Below, piece by piece: positions 33,890 to 47,200 of a DNA stretch of 64,000 bases. Location of the stretch: positions 7,013,449-7,077,448 of the forward strand of contig CM060461.1 in assembly GCA_030544235.1 (NCBI GenBank), given 5' to 3'. Within the stretch, counting starts at the first letter, position 1; the number at the start of each line of letters is the position of its first letter. This DNA comes from Lepturacanthus savala (Eukaryota > Chordata > Actinopteri > Scombriformes > Trichiuridae). The notes below the pieces were generated by a model. That model was not told the origin of the DNA. It searched no databases and saw only the letters and a list, made by a program, of their open reading frames with translations. The position numbers and the translations under genes were made by a program.

Positions 33890-34285
33890 AATAAATTGGT
33901 TAACTAAAATGACAGTGGGCTGTCGCTAGACCAAGGAATCATGAAACCCTAAAATCTATGCAAGAAGCGACCTCTTCCTGCTGGAATTCCACAGAGATAG
34001 CAGAAGGAATAAAAGAGCGTTTGTGTCTTTGAATGGTGGAAATCTGGAAAGGAGTTTGAAGCTCAAATCGTTGATGTCATGGATATGAGCTGGATGGATT
34101 TATGTTGTACACGTTTTATTGTATATTTCCTGCAGAGATTTCCAAACCCTGCCATAGAGACTTTTAACTCTTTTCTGTATTCGATATTTAGGGATTGAAA
34201 CCACCAGATAAAAGAAAACGTAAGCACAGGTTCAACAAAGGATCGATACGGCATGTTCAGCAGGGTCCCGTCAAAACACAAGCAG
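33890..34285 (-). mobile_element. Degenerate non-LTR retrotransposon 3' fragment
   Basis: The minus strand reads LLNMPYRSFVEPVLTFSFI and then WWFQSL (34,281 downward). A separate frame later gives RHKRSFIPSAIS. Both are phrases from the C-terminus of fish LINE ORF2 proteins. Frame breaks separate them, so it is a dead copy. The clade is uncertain and may be the same as the 17.6 kb fragment. Confidence 0.65.
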
Positions 34286-35893
34286 CACTGCTGGTTCTGC
34301 TTGTGTATTGAATCAGCGTTCTACTCAGATGTCACTTTAAAAGAAAGAATTCTTAAAGAAATCTTTACTCACAAGTTAAAATGATTTTAAAATTGTAATT
34401 ATTAAATTATTATAAGAAAACCAGATCTAAGACACATTGAAGATGAAGGCTAACTTTCAGACTTTAAGATAAGGAGTTCAGTGATGTCTCTCCAAATGTC
34501 CCCTGATGCACTAAATCAGCCAATAGCAGCCGTCTAAAGGTTATGCGTCAGTGCTGCATCACACCATTCATCATGGTTTAATGCACAGCTCGTCATGATT
34601 AATCCTCTGAAAGCTTCCTCCTCATCCCTCAACTTTACATATGCTTCAATGTACTGAAGCCTGCTGGAAATGAGCTTATCATAAGACTCGTTTATCCAAA
34701 TTAACAATATGTGACTAGCTTGGATGTTAGTGTTAGATAAGTGATGTACTTTACTACAATAATACTGAACTCAAGATCTTTTCAGAATAATCTAATTCAC
34801 CACATGGATGTTATCTAAGAATTTCCACTGGCCAATGAAGACTGTTGGATGTGGTTGAATTCTCCAAAAATGCAGCTATGTGGACCTCTAGTTGAAATAC
34901 TTTTGTTATTTATATGTATTGTTTGTAAATGAACAAAATGGATTTTTTATTTTTCTGTTGTGTATTTCCAAAACGTCTATAATTCTGAGGCAGTATAGTT
35001 GTCAGTTGCAAGCTTTCACTGGCAGAGATTAATACATTTAGAATAATTTTAAGTAATATATTAAGTTTTCATGTGACACAGAAAGAGTCACTGCAAGGTC
35101 AGTTGAACAGGTCAAAAGTTTAGACTACAACTATGATGTGGTTTGTATCATATATTTTCCAAATGTCTTTTCTTCTCTGGAAAGTGAAGGACTCCAGCTG
35201 ACTCTGAACCAGGTTACGATACCTTTGGGGCTCTCATGAATATTTCAGGATCTGAGACCAAGTCTGAACATTTATGGAAGGCATTTATTCTTAAATTGAA
35301 GATGAACATTTAAATCAGCTTCAGAATCTAGATGTAAATGGCCTTGAATATACATGATGGGTGTTCTTTTTATAATGGATGTTTTGAGTTTTAATTAACA
35401 GCAGCTTCATGTGGCCTTATGGACTGCCAGTAAACCAACATGGACATCACCAGGACCCTGGAAATGCTGCGTTTTCATTTGCCAAATAGCTGCATGGAAC
35501 CATTTTTAATTCTTTTAATTACACCCGGATGTTTAAATTTCTCGTCGTATCACATGTTCCTGTTTAACTTACAACAATGACAAACAAAGGGTTTTAAAAA
35601 AGAGAAAGTCACACTCTGAAATCAGCAGAGAAAAACCTAACAAACTGAGCAGTGTCAGTAGTGGCGTTAGAAACAATTAGAGGACGATAATAATAGAGCT
35701 GCTGTCAGAGCAGCACTGCATTGTGCCTGACATAAAGAGGGAATGTTTGACATGATGTTGGATGCTAAAAAATACATTTCTATAGTTTAGCAACTCCTGA
35801 TTGTTTAGAAATCCTTTTAGAAATTAGAGAGTATTCTAACCTTCAGTAGGTGAGCCTCAGTCTTAGTGAGTTGTCTTAATATTAGTGAACTGT

Positions 35894-35958
35894 AAAAGTT
35901 AGTGTCAAAATATGACACTAACTTGACACTAACAAAAGTTAGTGTCAAAATATGACAC
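35894..35958. repeat. Duplicated palindromic segment
   Basis: The block AAAGTTAGTGTCAAAATATG occurs twice, 40 bp apart. Each contains GTTAGTGTCA, which is mirrored by TGACACTAAC. The first copy is a full palindrome with a 5-bp centre (35,898-35,922). Confidence 0.85.
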
Positions 35959-36837
35959 AAACTCTTCCCATTTTTGAAAGTGCTGCAACCCCTGAGAACG
36001 GACTTTTTTTGGAGGGTAAAACTTCTTACAACTTTCCTTGAACTAGATAGAGGAACCGAGTTTCCTTTTAATATTATTTTTGGTCTCTGGGAAATTTTCT
36101 GTGGTGGAAACATGTCAAATTGCTAAGCAAAAAAAAAATTATGATTATGAATATGGACGTTTTTGAGGTTGTGTGGTAAATTTTGTTTTAGTTATGAGAT
36201 TTATTTGACTTAATTTCCGTATCATATCTTAATCCCAGATTTATTCATAAGGAAAGAAAACAAGAAATCAGGGGAAAATACATCTAAAGGAAAATGTCAC
36301 AAAAAAGGAAGTGTAAATCAACTAAATGAAATCAAAATGTTGTGGATAAATGTGAATAACATAAAGATATGTCCAGTAACAACAATGATTGCGAAGCATT
36401 TCCACCTGACTGGTGAGGAAGTGAATGCTGCTCCCACACAGGAAACAACAACAGGAAATAGTCTTGTTCTGACAGCAGGGACTTAATGATCTGTGTTAGC
36501 ATTATAGTAAGTCGAGCTTGTTTATGTCCTTGTCCTATTTAATTTCGCTGTCAGGATGTCCAGCCCTGCATGGTTCATCATGTTGTAGTCTTAGACTTTG
36601 TTTATGAGCTTGTCTGGATCACATCTCTGGCTGCAGCATGACTGTAGTGAGCAGAGATCAACTGGATGTAAAAATAGACTAGAGCCTCTGGCTTTTTTTT
36701 CTCAGGTGTGTTTTCAATATTACAAATTTACAAGACATCCTTGTTAAAGTTAGATTTAGAAGCATTTATTCAATAAAGAAAGAACACGTTTCATAATTCA
36801 TTCATTGTGCAGTGACTTTGATCAAATCTGTCTAGAG

Positions 36838-36930
36838 TTTCAAAGCTGAAACAAATGGTTTATTGTTTTGTCAATTGAGAGAAAGTAATGTTATTCAATT
36901 TGATCATCATTTAATTGTTAGTTATTTAAC
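36838..36930. repeat. ATTAATC-family terminal fragment
   Basis: GCTGAAACAAATGGTTTATTG and TTGTCAATTGAGAGAAAGTA match the usual terminal wording of this fish repeat. It lies beside an AT microsatellite. Confidence 0.5.
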
Positions 36931-36932
36931 AT

Positions 36933-36936
<4 letters not shown>

Positions 36937-36963
<27 letters not shown>
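36937..36963. repeat. AT microsatellite
   Basis: About 13 AT units after GCGC. Confidence 0.95.
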
Positions 36964-37014
36964 CACCACTATGAAACCTCAGAATGTACAAATGCCTGCT
37001 AAAACACCTCCTTG

Positions 37015-37049
37015 AGTGTTAATTACCTCCTTGACAGGTAATTAACACT
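37015..37049. repeat. Perfect 14-bp inverted repeat with 7-bp loop
   Basis: AGTGTTAATTACCT and AGGTAATTAACACT pair perfectly across CCTTGAC. Each arm contains TAATTA, the core homeodomain site. There is no U-run or gene border to suggest a terminator. Confidence 0.9.
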
Positions 37050-39533
37050 GATGATATTCATTAGTTATAAAAATCATTTTATTAATTTCATTTTGCAGAT
37101 GCTTTGATCCAAAGTGATGTTGATCCTCTCATCAGGAGGAGTTTTGCAGGTCTTTGTCCAGAGTGTTGGACAATCCCACGTGTTGATGATGTGATGATGC
37201 AGTTAAAGGAAAAGCTAAGAGAGCTAGAAAGCTAAGTTATTACAACTCATCCTATGACAACCAGAAACACAAACATCTGTACAAAAACGTCCTATCCGAT
37301 AGTTGTTGAGACCAAACTGTTAGACCTGTAAAATACAGGGGGCTCTTCTAATCTGTGTTGGACGTCTGTCATTAGTGTGACAACTAATGGTTGGATGCGT
37401 CGCCCTATCATCGTCTCCTTAAAGACCCAGTGCACCCACGCAGGTGTTTTCACTTGCGTGCAATTAGTCAGGTAGAAGTCAGACAGAGCTGGAACCACAT
37501 GTAACCGTTTGTTCCTCTGGCAGTGTTTGTTGAATCATTAGTCAATGAGTTGAAGGTTAGATCGTCTGGAGAAGCGCGTTTTCTGAAGATCATGTCGCTG
37601 CAGGACTATTTTTCTTTCCACAGTCTCTCTGACTGACACTCTCTCATGCACATATGTCTCTTTTAAAGCATCTTCCCAAGTTTACATGTCTAAAAATACA
37701 ACTCCTTCACGCACTTTGACTAAAGCTGCATTATTCAGCGCCTCTGCAGAGTAATTAAATCTTAATCAGGGACAGGCTCCTGTCCTCATGGAGGCGCGCG
37801 GGTTTCTCCATGTGTGTTTGTGTGTGCACTGTCCCACAGTCCACTGGAGCCTTTCATGCTCATATGGGGTGAGAGGATTTAAGAAGTCTCATTGAATATA
37901 GAGCGAAAAGAGGTCGGATGGAATATGCTGTTCATAAAAAATTTCAACTTTTGTGAATCAAATGTCTGGTTAGATTCGACTTTACCATTTTGCAAGGTAG
38001 CTACCGCCTGGGGCCACCAACTAAAAGGGGCCCTAAACAGATATAAATATATCATGATGCTAAGAGATGAAACATAAAAGTGGGCTCTAACTTATTAAAC
38101 CCCTAAATTTCTTTAAAAAAAAAAAAAGAGGGGGAAGTGGCAGCCCAACAATGTATGACACCCCCCCCCCAAAGGCTCTACAGATTCTAGAGGAACTGCT
38201 GTCCACCTTTTGACTTGTTGATAAAGATGCAAAATCTCCTCCAGGTAACGTACAGCAGTGAGCGTTATCACGCTCAATTTACATTAAATGACTGAATTTT
38301 TACAGAACGTGCAGTGGACTTTCCTGCTTTTTTGAAGATGTTGACTAATATGGATATGAGTCACGCCTCTTTCTGATGAAGTTTTGTCAGAAGTGGACAT
38401 TAATGTAAGTCATAGTTGACGGTCAGCAGTTTGACCTCAGACATTTTATTACACCCTGACCACACCCTCGAGTGTTCTATGGTAATTATACAAGAGGTAC
38501 CAACAAAATGAGTTCATATTGTGGGGCAATTCTTTCTTAAAATAAAAAAAAAATGTATTGTTATTTCTATTTTCTTGGAGTAATTGGGTTTTGACTAATA
38601 CCTGGAAATAAAACCTAGTCACCCTAACATAGCTAAATCAGTTAAATAGAATGAGGTGTGTGTGTGTGTGTGTATTTTTGATGTTATTGATATACTCTGG
38701 TGTAATACCTTGATATCAACCAAGCCTACCTACTGCTTACATTTGCCTCAATGGTTGCTGTGAATTATTTGTGCATATTACTACTTTAAGAAATCTGAAT
38801 TGAATTCAAGAGAAAGTGTAATACTTTAAGAGTGTGCCACTCTTAAGGTTGTGAATGCATGTAATGTCATGTGTTGGATTTATAAACCTCCCGCTTGCAC
38901 CAGTTTCCCCAAATTGAGTATTAGCTTAGTCGGTTGAAGCCCCGTTGTTACTGTTATGAAGCAGAACATGTGATAATATGAAATTACTATTGTAATATTA
39001 AAAGGATGTTTATTTTTCAGAGTAAAAATTGTTCTTATTTTGATGGAGATACCGCTTGGCGTGAGTTGTACTGAAACTGACTCATCATATTCCATCTGGC
39101 CTGTGCCTAAAGGTTTATGTGCTCTAATTAAAGCTTTGCTTTGTTTCACTTGCTGCCAAATTATTCATCTTGTATTAATCTTGTATTATTTTCTATTCAT
39201 TTACAGACACCCTTTTTATAGTCGGTGCTTTTTAAAATTGAGAATAAAAATAGCAGCGTTCTCCTTCACATTTGTTGCTGATGTGGTTGAGGTGGTACGA
39301 CCCCTAATGCACACTACATGTGAATCTTCACCTCTCCTGTCCTGTGCCTTCTCCGCTCCGTGCTGACATCGCGCCCGTGCTGCTTGCATCTTAAACTAAG
39401 CGGAAAATGTGTTGACTCTGCTCCTTTCTCCGAGGCCTTTGCTCTGCGGAATATTTGATCTCTGGTGTAATCCCTGGTCGCACTTGTCCTTATGAGAATG
39501 ACCCTGAAGTTCTGCCTGGCAGTTATTCACTCG

Positions 39534-39569
<36 letters not shown>
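39534..39569. repeat. CG/CA microsatellite
   Basis: Alternating CG units (GCGCGCGCGC) run directly into about 14 CA units. This is purine-pyrimidine alternation with Z-DNA potential. Confidence 0.9.
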
Positions 39570-39570
<1 letters not shown>

Positions 39571-40229
39571 TGTCACATCATGTCACAGCTCCACTCCAAG
39601 GTCTCCTCCTCAGCAGGGACAGACTGGGCAGGTTTACTGTGCAGTGATTCAGGCTTCAGCTGTTTTCCATTCATGACTCTTGATTGCCTTGTCGGGTTTG
39701 GATGGGTAATGGCTCACTATAATGTACATCACACAAGCCATTGAGTACATGGTAAGATAGATGCTATGCTCTTCTGTCAAATTGAAGTGTTGTGTCCATG
39801 AATTAGTGTACTAGACTTATCTAAGTGAATTGTTCTGATTCATCATTAGTGTGATGTGTGGGAACATTGATCTTATGATTTCTATGTTGTGATTGGTTGA
39901 AGATACAAATGGTTTTTTTTCCATTTGTACATGAATGGTACCTTGTGTTTTTACAGAAACTGCTATAACTTAAAGCAAAGAGGAAAACTGACAACCATGA
40001 TTGTGCCCAATAAACCTGATCAAACTCTCAAGCACTTTGAGAGGCATTTGAGATAATTTGTCTAGTGTTAGTTTTCTATAATCTTCAAATACTTTATGTA
40101 ATCATGTACAGAGATCAGTTTCAGCATCTGTGACCATTCTCACTGCATCACCTCATAGTGCAACCATCAGTCAAACAACACGGGTTGAAAAGCAGCTCTT
40201 TACTGAATGGTGTTCCTTCTCCCTGATAG

Positions 40230-40333
40230 GTGTGGCCGCTGGGCGCTTGCCAGACTGGGTGAAGTGAGAAGTGAGAGGGAAACCTGCTGAGAAGAAACAC
40301 GGCCTGGGACTGCTGAGGAGGACCTCTGAGCAG
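40230..40333 (+). other. zfyve9: Candidate second non-coding exon of zfyve9
   Basis: A 104-bp GC-richer segment is bounded by a good acceptor (CTGATAG|GTGTGG) and donor (GAGCAG|GTGAGGA). It has no conserved protein reading. It may be a 5' UTR exon; support is only its splice sites and position. Confidence 0.35.
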
Positions 40334-41247
40334 GTGAGGACTGATGGAGAGAGGAGAATTCCTTCGTGGCTTAAATGTTTTTACAGTTTTTCCATGAGTC
40401 AGACACATACAGAAAGGATAAATAGTATAGACACTTCTTCGTTTAGTCTCTAGGTTGAATGCTGTGTTAACAAACCCCAACCAATAAATCTTGCAAAATC
40501 AACCTTTAACCCAGAGGTACCAAAGGCCATTATCAACACCTGTAAATGAACCATGAAAATAATATTAATGAGTATGAATTATCAAAGCAAACTAAAAACA
40601 ACCATTAGCATAGCCTATAAAACTACATTTGGATTTTATTTTATTATGTTATGTAGGTAATTTGATTGCTGTCCCAAATTTCAAGCAGACATTAGGAGGA
40701 AAAGTACAAAAATACAATACAAGTTTAACCTCAATTGAACATAATGTCTTTTAGTTAAATACCTTTAGAATCTGTCATGAGAAAATGAAACCACAGTTCT
40801 CAGAATATAGCTTTAACAGTAAATACTCCTAATACTACAGCATCACACAGGTGGGTGCATTATCTTTAAAATATTGCTTTCAGCAAAATGAGATAACAGT
40901 GTCTCCTTTCTTGTGGTAAGGAAGGTTCTCTGGTGCATTTCTGGATTAAGTAGAATGTCAAATACTTTGTTTTTGCACAATTAATTCACCCAGAAAACCA
41001 CAGCTATGCCTTTTTATTATGACTCTATAATGATGATAAAACTGGGGACTACTTGGGTGGGAAATGAGGAATAAGAGCAAAGCAGGATTAGAGGAGGTAT
41101 TTCTTCCTAAAGAAATCATATTAAATAGAGTCGAGGAGAAAGATATGAAAAAGGAGATAATATTCAGGCCATGAGGGAACATCTCCTGCATACAGGATGG
41201 ATATGTAGACAGCTTTGTTATTGAAGCCACGTTCTGTCTGCTTCTAG
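40334..41247 (+). other. zfyve9 5' intron before the start exon
   Basis: AT-rich, nothing recognised. It ends in the acceptor GCTTCTAG at 41,240-41,247. Confidence 0.6.
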
Positions 41248-41285
41248 GTTCACACGGCCGTCGGCAGGGTGGAGCTTCCTGACCC
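41248..41285 (+). other. zfyve9: zfyve9 5' UTR part of the start exon
   Basis: This short leader lies between the acceptor CTTCTAG and the ATG. The start context is GACCCATGG, with G at +4. Confidence 0.75.
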
Positions 41286-44200
41286 ATGGAGAATTATTTC
41301 CAGGCCGAGGCCTTCAACCTGGACAAGGTGCTGGATGAGTTTGAGCAGAACGAAGGTGAGGGCTAAGGACAGATGCTTTAATGGATGTGGGGACATGACG
41401 GGGACAAACAGTGAGTCAGTATGCATCCAAAAGACAAATGGAACAAGGCGTAGCTGTGGGAGTGAAGTGTCAGAAGGGCTGTAGTTGTAGCTGTACGCCA
41501 TTACCTAACCCTGAGTAAATCATCATGGTGTCTGACAAGTGAACCACCGCCCAACGAGTTTGAGCAACATTTATAGGTGGTGATTGAGGGTGGACAGACA
41601 GGGAAAAGGACTAATTGGATTATCCTTTTCTCTTGGGCTTGTGTGAGCTTGTGTAATTGGTGCATGCGTAATTTTGGCTGTGAGTGATTGTCTGTGTGTC
41701 CTCTGCCAGAGAGGGAGCCTGGCAGATTAAATGTGTGTGTGTGTGTATGTGTGCTTGAACCTGGTGCAGCGCATAGTAAAACAGCTTAGCATGAATTCCA
41801 ATGGAGGGAGCTGAGCCCTATACACAAGGGATTAATGTTCTCCATCATTTGGAGTCCATAGAGGCCATTTATGAGATCAATGCAGAGCCAAGGAAAGAAA
41901 CGAGAGAGAGAGAAAACTTCCTGTTTATTCTCTTCTTGGTTGTGGACACGATGATCTGCACAGACCAATGTGGACTATCAGCAAATAGTTCAGAGTGAGA
42001 GATAAATCATTGGAATGCAACATATGGAATAAGAGTCTAGCACAACATTAACTGTGAAAACAATTGACATAAAAAAGTCAAAGGTCATGTTCTTTTGACT
42101 TGGAATGATTGATTATAATGGCCTTACCTCCCTTGTAGCCATTATTTGGATTTGCATTCCAAATGCAAATTTTGGTCGGGCCCACAGAATAGTATCTTTG
42201 TTTCTTGCTTTGAAAATTTGCCTTCCCTCTATTTTTACCCTTAAACGGATATCATGTGTAGCCAAGCTTCAGGCTGATGGTTTTACTGCCAAAAAATGCT
42301 CTAGAGTTTTGTACGTCTTTGGTTATTAATAGACAAATAAACAAATATACTGAACTGTTATGTGGATGGTTGATTTGGAAAGAGTCTTTAATGTCATAGA
42401 CTGAAAATGTTATTGAAATGACAAAATAAAAAATGGCCATAGATAAGCTATCTAAAAACACCTTATGTCTAGAGAATTTAAATGTGATTTGTGTGGTGAT
42501 GAAATTTTACATGTAGTGATATTTATTTAGCAGGTGTTGAGTAATCTGGAGTGTGAGTGAGTGCAAATTTTAGACTGGGAAATATAATTTGGCTTCAAGT
42601 CAAAGTCTAAGTCAAAATATTAGTTTTTGGTTAATCCCTGCTTCTATGCTGACACGGCCATTTTTGAATAAATATTATCAAGCTTTCTGCTCATCTTACT
42701 TGACTGATGGCTCCCAGGGGTGACAGACACATTTGTCCCACTTTCTCAGAATTTCCCAGTCCATCCACATGCTAATTTCAGACTCCATGCCAACCTCATT
42801 TCTCAATTTGTCCCCTGGTTTGTTGCTGCCATTTTTAGCTCGTTTGATCACTTTGTATCAGTTCTCCGTGACTGTTAATTTGAGGCTTCCTGTTTTGCAA
42901 CTTGAAGGTTCATGATCTCTCTGCTGGTAACCACTTCTTTATATTTGTTGTTTCATGCTTTGAACGTGACAAGAAACCTGTGAGCTTTTCAAAAATTTTG
43001 AAGACAGATGTCTTTTCAGGACTGTTACAGGAAAACCTAAATGACAGGACAGAACCTGCAAAAATAAATCTGTATAAGCTATTCACCTAAATCTGTTTTT
43101 CTGTCTTCTTTCTCTGCCAGATGAGACGGACACCCCCATTCTCTCAGATGCCAAGTGGACCCAGATCCTGGCCCCGCCGGCCCACCTGCTTTCTCTGAAC
43201 CCCGCCCTGGCCCACGCAGAACTCAGCCCCCGGGAGAGTCCGTTGCCCTTCAAGACCCTCCCCGATTCTTCCTCCAGTGCATCCCCGGGGGCCGACTCTA
43301 AGAGACATCCCAGTACGGAACCCCCATCCTGGGTTGAGGAGAGACCGGCAGACGTCCACAGCCCACCGCTCCCCCAGCCCAACATCGGCAAACTGGTGGG
43401 CACAGACGACTTGTCGCCGCCCCCTGTGACGGCCTGCAGCGCTGTGGAGAACGGCTGTCTCGCCAGCCCACAACTCGGAGGGCTCAGCAAGGAGATAAAT
43501 CCTCCCCCAGAGAACCAGCCTGGTGCCTCTGACCAGGTGAACCCTCATCAGGAGGAAAGAGTTGAACCAGGAGGGGGAGGAGGCTCTGCAGTCAATCACA
43601 CTCACTTTACCTTTGAGGTAGGATTAGAACGGGAAGAAGCCCGGTCTGAGAAGACTCCCCAAAATGTGGAACCGGTAACAAAAAACAGGGAAGGTGTCAA
43701 AGAAGGGGCTAGCACAGCACTTTCGCAGGATTTTGATCAAGAGAGACAAAGTGTAAATTTAAAGGAGGAGGAGAGAGAAAATCTCCTGAATGGCGGAAGA
43801 GATGCTCAGGCTCGTTGTGAGGTGGAGGAGAACGGCGTGTCCCCTCACAGGCTCCGAGTGGAGGAGAAGGAGAGGAGATCTGGTCCAGAGGGACAGACAG
43901 ACCAGCTCCTCGGGGTGACAAGTCTTACCAATGGTTTGGAGCAGGAGAGCGGGAGCCACTCCCAGTTTAAGGAGACAGAGGAGAAGGAGGAGGAGGGGTT
44001 TTCTCCCTCGCCTGTCCCCTCCAAAGAGGACTCTGTAACTGAGGAGAAAGAAATGGAGGAGAGCAAGCAGGAGAGCAGCGAGGGAGGAGCAGTGGGGTCA
44101 GGCAGCATTCAACCAAAACTCAACAACAATCGGCTGCAGCCGGTGAGCATTCCCTATGGAGGGGCGCGGCCCAAGCAGCCCGTCACCCTCAAGCTCCAGA

Positions 44201-47200
44201 TCCCACAGCCGCTGTCGGGCCAGGTCCAGAACCAGCTCGCCCCGTCCGCCAGCAAGAACAAGAACCTGGAGAACCAGTGTCGGAGAGGCACGCCATCTGA
44301 AACGAGCGTCAGCGTGACTGATCAGTGCGTAGCCGGGGTAAACGGGGACAGCGTTGTCCACTCGCCGTCCTTGATGCCCTCAGAGAGCCCGGACAACGAC
44401 CTCCAGGCAGGTCAACAGGGAGCTCTGAGCAGGAAACCTGCCAGCTCCCTGGGAGAGGTCGCCCCGGTGTGGGTGCCCGACTCACAGGCTCCCGTCTGTA
44501 TGAAATGTGATGTCAAGTTCACCTTTACCAAGAGGAGGCACCACTGCAGGGCCTGTGGCAAGGTCAGTGGAAAACCCAAACTACTGACACCACAGCGCTG
44601 TTTAATACTGTTGTCATGGCAATGCACCATGCATTTCCAAGCAAACTTTGTTGTTCGGTGTTTTGTGCCATCATTGAAACAATTCCAATGCAGCTACATT
44701 TATAATGATGACTTTCTACAATCTAAAATATCAACTGTTTGTTTTTGGGGTTTTGGGGCACCAATTTTGCACCAAAATGACTAGAAGATTTGTTTTATTT
44801 ATGTGACATAAAAAAACTCTCGGAGGAAATTTTTCTGTTACTATGCTGTTATTATGACCATTCACCAAAAACACATACTGGCAACCTTTAAGTAGTGTAC
44901 TCGTATGTTTGAGAAGGCAAAACCTTTTTCTATTTTAAGAATTCAGCTGATGACGACCTGATGATCCGTAATTAGCCTTTTAGGACTTAAAATGGTCTTT
45001 CTTTCTGTTAAGCAGTGCTAGTTATCATTTTGACACCTTTGGATAGCAACACAAGATAAATAAGGACAAGATATTATAGCATATGAGTGACAATTGCAAT
45101 CCTTTAAACCGCTTCCTCACCATCAGGCTTCTGTTCACTGGTTTCACTTCATTCTAATCAGCTGTAGCAACAACGGACTCTTAAATCAGTACATTTTCAC
45201 CTCATACTTTTTTAAATGTGCATATTTATTTATTGTTTTCAACTGCAATGTGTGTGTTTGTAGTGTTATGTTATGTCAGTTCTGTATGCTTTATGCATGG
45301 TAAAGCTTAAAAAAAACATTCAGTTTTGATTAATGAAGGACAAAAACTATAATTGCATGAAAAAGACGACCTTTTTAAGATATAGCGCACTGTAATATTC
45401 CATCAGAGACTTCAACAATCGTTGTTGCACTCTGGAGAGAGAGAGGAGATAAATTAAATGCGGCAGTTTGATAAATGACTTCCTATTTTCTTTGCAGATA
45501 AACTCTGTGGGTGTGTAGGTACCTTTTTAGTATTATGGCCACCCACACATGCAGCGGGTTGTCGGCACGGTGCTTTAAAAGTGAAGATGTGGTCGCTGAC
45601 ACTGCACTGGAAAATCGCCGGACTGCTACTTAATTTCCCGCGGTGGTCAACAAACACACTCTCTGCCACTTGAGCAGGGAGGAGCTGGCACTGCAGTAAT
45701 GCTGACACCAGCACTGGGGCCGCAAACAATAGGCGCAGCGGGATCCTCCAAGCATCCACCACCCGACTGGTAGATGCACAAATCAGCTCATGATGAAGCT
45801 GTGAGCCTCTGAAATTAAAAGGATCCTCCACCTCTGTCTAATCATTTACTAAATACATGTTACTGGATAATGGTGTCTAATGAGGTGCTAATCAATTGAA
45901 ACTAAAGTGCCCTGTACACAGCTGCTGCGAGCTCCGGCTAAGTACAGGAAATCAATATCTATAAAACGGTACATTTCCCGCACGCTTAATCACATCTTAT
46001 TTTTCAATTCTTCACCCTTTTGAAATCTGCACAGTGAAAAGAGGATACATTGCAACATAATTTTAGAGGAATGCAGTATAAATTATGTTTTATTTGTTGT
46101 GTGTATTGTTTTTTTAAAGGTCTTTTGTGCGACCTGCTGCAGTCTGAAGTGCAGGCTGGTGTACATGGACAGGAAGGAGGCCCGCGTCTGCATCACCTGT
46201 CATTCTGCCCTGACGAGCGGTGAGGTTAATTCTCTCCATCTTAATAATGTAGCACGATATATGTTTAAATATGAATGAAGGTATTCGTTTGCTCTATTGA
46301 TTCAAGCTATTCTGAAAGCTTTCCTCTTGAGATTGATTCAAATTAAAAGGTTAACTCTGATTATGACTTCCTATTGACTGAAATCACTTTAATAGTGTTG
46401 TAACAGCACGATTGTTGGTATTTTTATACCGACACTTGATCACTATATTAACTGTATGGTGTATATATTAGTAATAGTAATATTGGTGTGGTATTGGGGC
46501 ACAGCCACTGTATAAATCCACCTTGTTCACAGCAGACACGCCCACATGTCATAGCAGGAAAAGCACAGGTGTAACATGATCATTATTACTTCATGATATG
46601 AGTTGTGCATGTTACAAGCTAAAATGTCTTACGGGAGCTCTTATTGGAACGGAGTCTGATTAATAAAATTACTAACACCTATGATTGTTCATAGTTCATA
46701 ACTGAACATAATTCATAACTGAACTATGACAGGTCAGAATATCTGCAGTGAAAAGTAGCTTCAGAGATATACAGCATATGAACAAATTATTAGTATTTAC
46801 CAATCGATATCAGCTTTGAAACCAGTAAAATCGGTCTAGTGATAATATTTGGCCATTTTTGCAACTCTTCTTTAATAACAAATGGTTGTTTACCTGTTTG
46901 ATGTACTGCAAAACAGTTAAAGATCACATGTGTTTGTTGATAGACACTCTGTGTGTAAGGATTGAACATGTGATCTTGTCGTCATGGGAACGACTCTCTG
47001 ATCACTTGCACACTTTATTCGTGAATAACATTAAAAAAATTGTCTCTGTCAGCTCAATCTTGGGAGTCACAGGTCAGTGGAAGCAACCAGAGTCCAAACC
47101 CCAACAACCCAGCAGAGTACTGCTCCACCATCCCCCCTCTGCAGCAGGCTCAGGCCTCTGGGGTGCTCAGCTCCCCCCCTCCCACTGTCATGGTGCCCGT

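Larger units (their letters stand above)
30796..40229 (+). other. Large 5' intron of zfyve9 (inferred)
   Basis: This 9.4 kb stretch has no recognisable coding exon. It contains a TTAA-ended MITE (31,334-31,620), a long TG microsatellite (32,732-32,782), a poly-T run (33,124-33,149), an antisense LINE fragment (33,890-34,285), a paired direct/inverted repeat (35,894-35,958) and an ATTAATC-family end (36,838-36,930). Further on are an AT microsatellite (36,937-36,963), a perfect hairpin (37,015-37,049) and a CG/CA microsatellite (39,534-39,569). GC-richer unique-looking blocks near 32.2-32.6 and 39.2-39.5 kb could be regulatory. Confidence 0.6.

Noticed and set aside
43083..43605. Minus-strand open frames of 135-153 codons opposite zfyve9
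   Set aside because: They lie antisense to the GC-rich second coding exon of zfyve9 and have no homology; they are shadows of that exon's codon use.
43243..44784. Single-exon 513-codon gene starting at an internal ATG
   Set aside because: It is the inner part of the zfyve9 exon plus intron read-through past the donor at 44,563. The real start is at 41,286.
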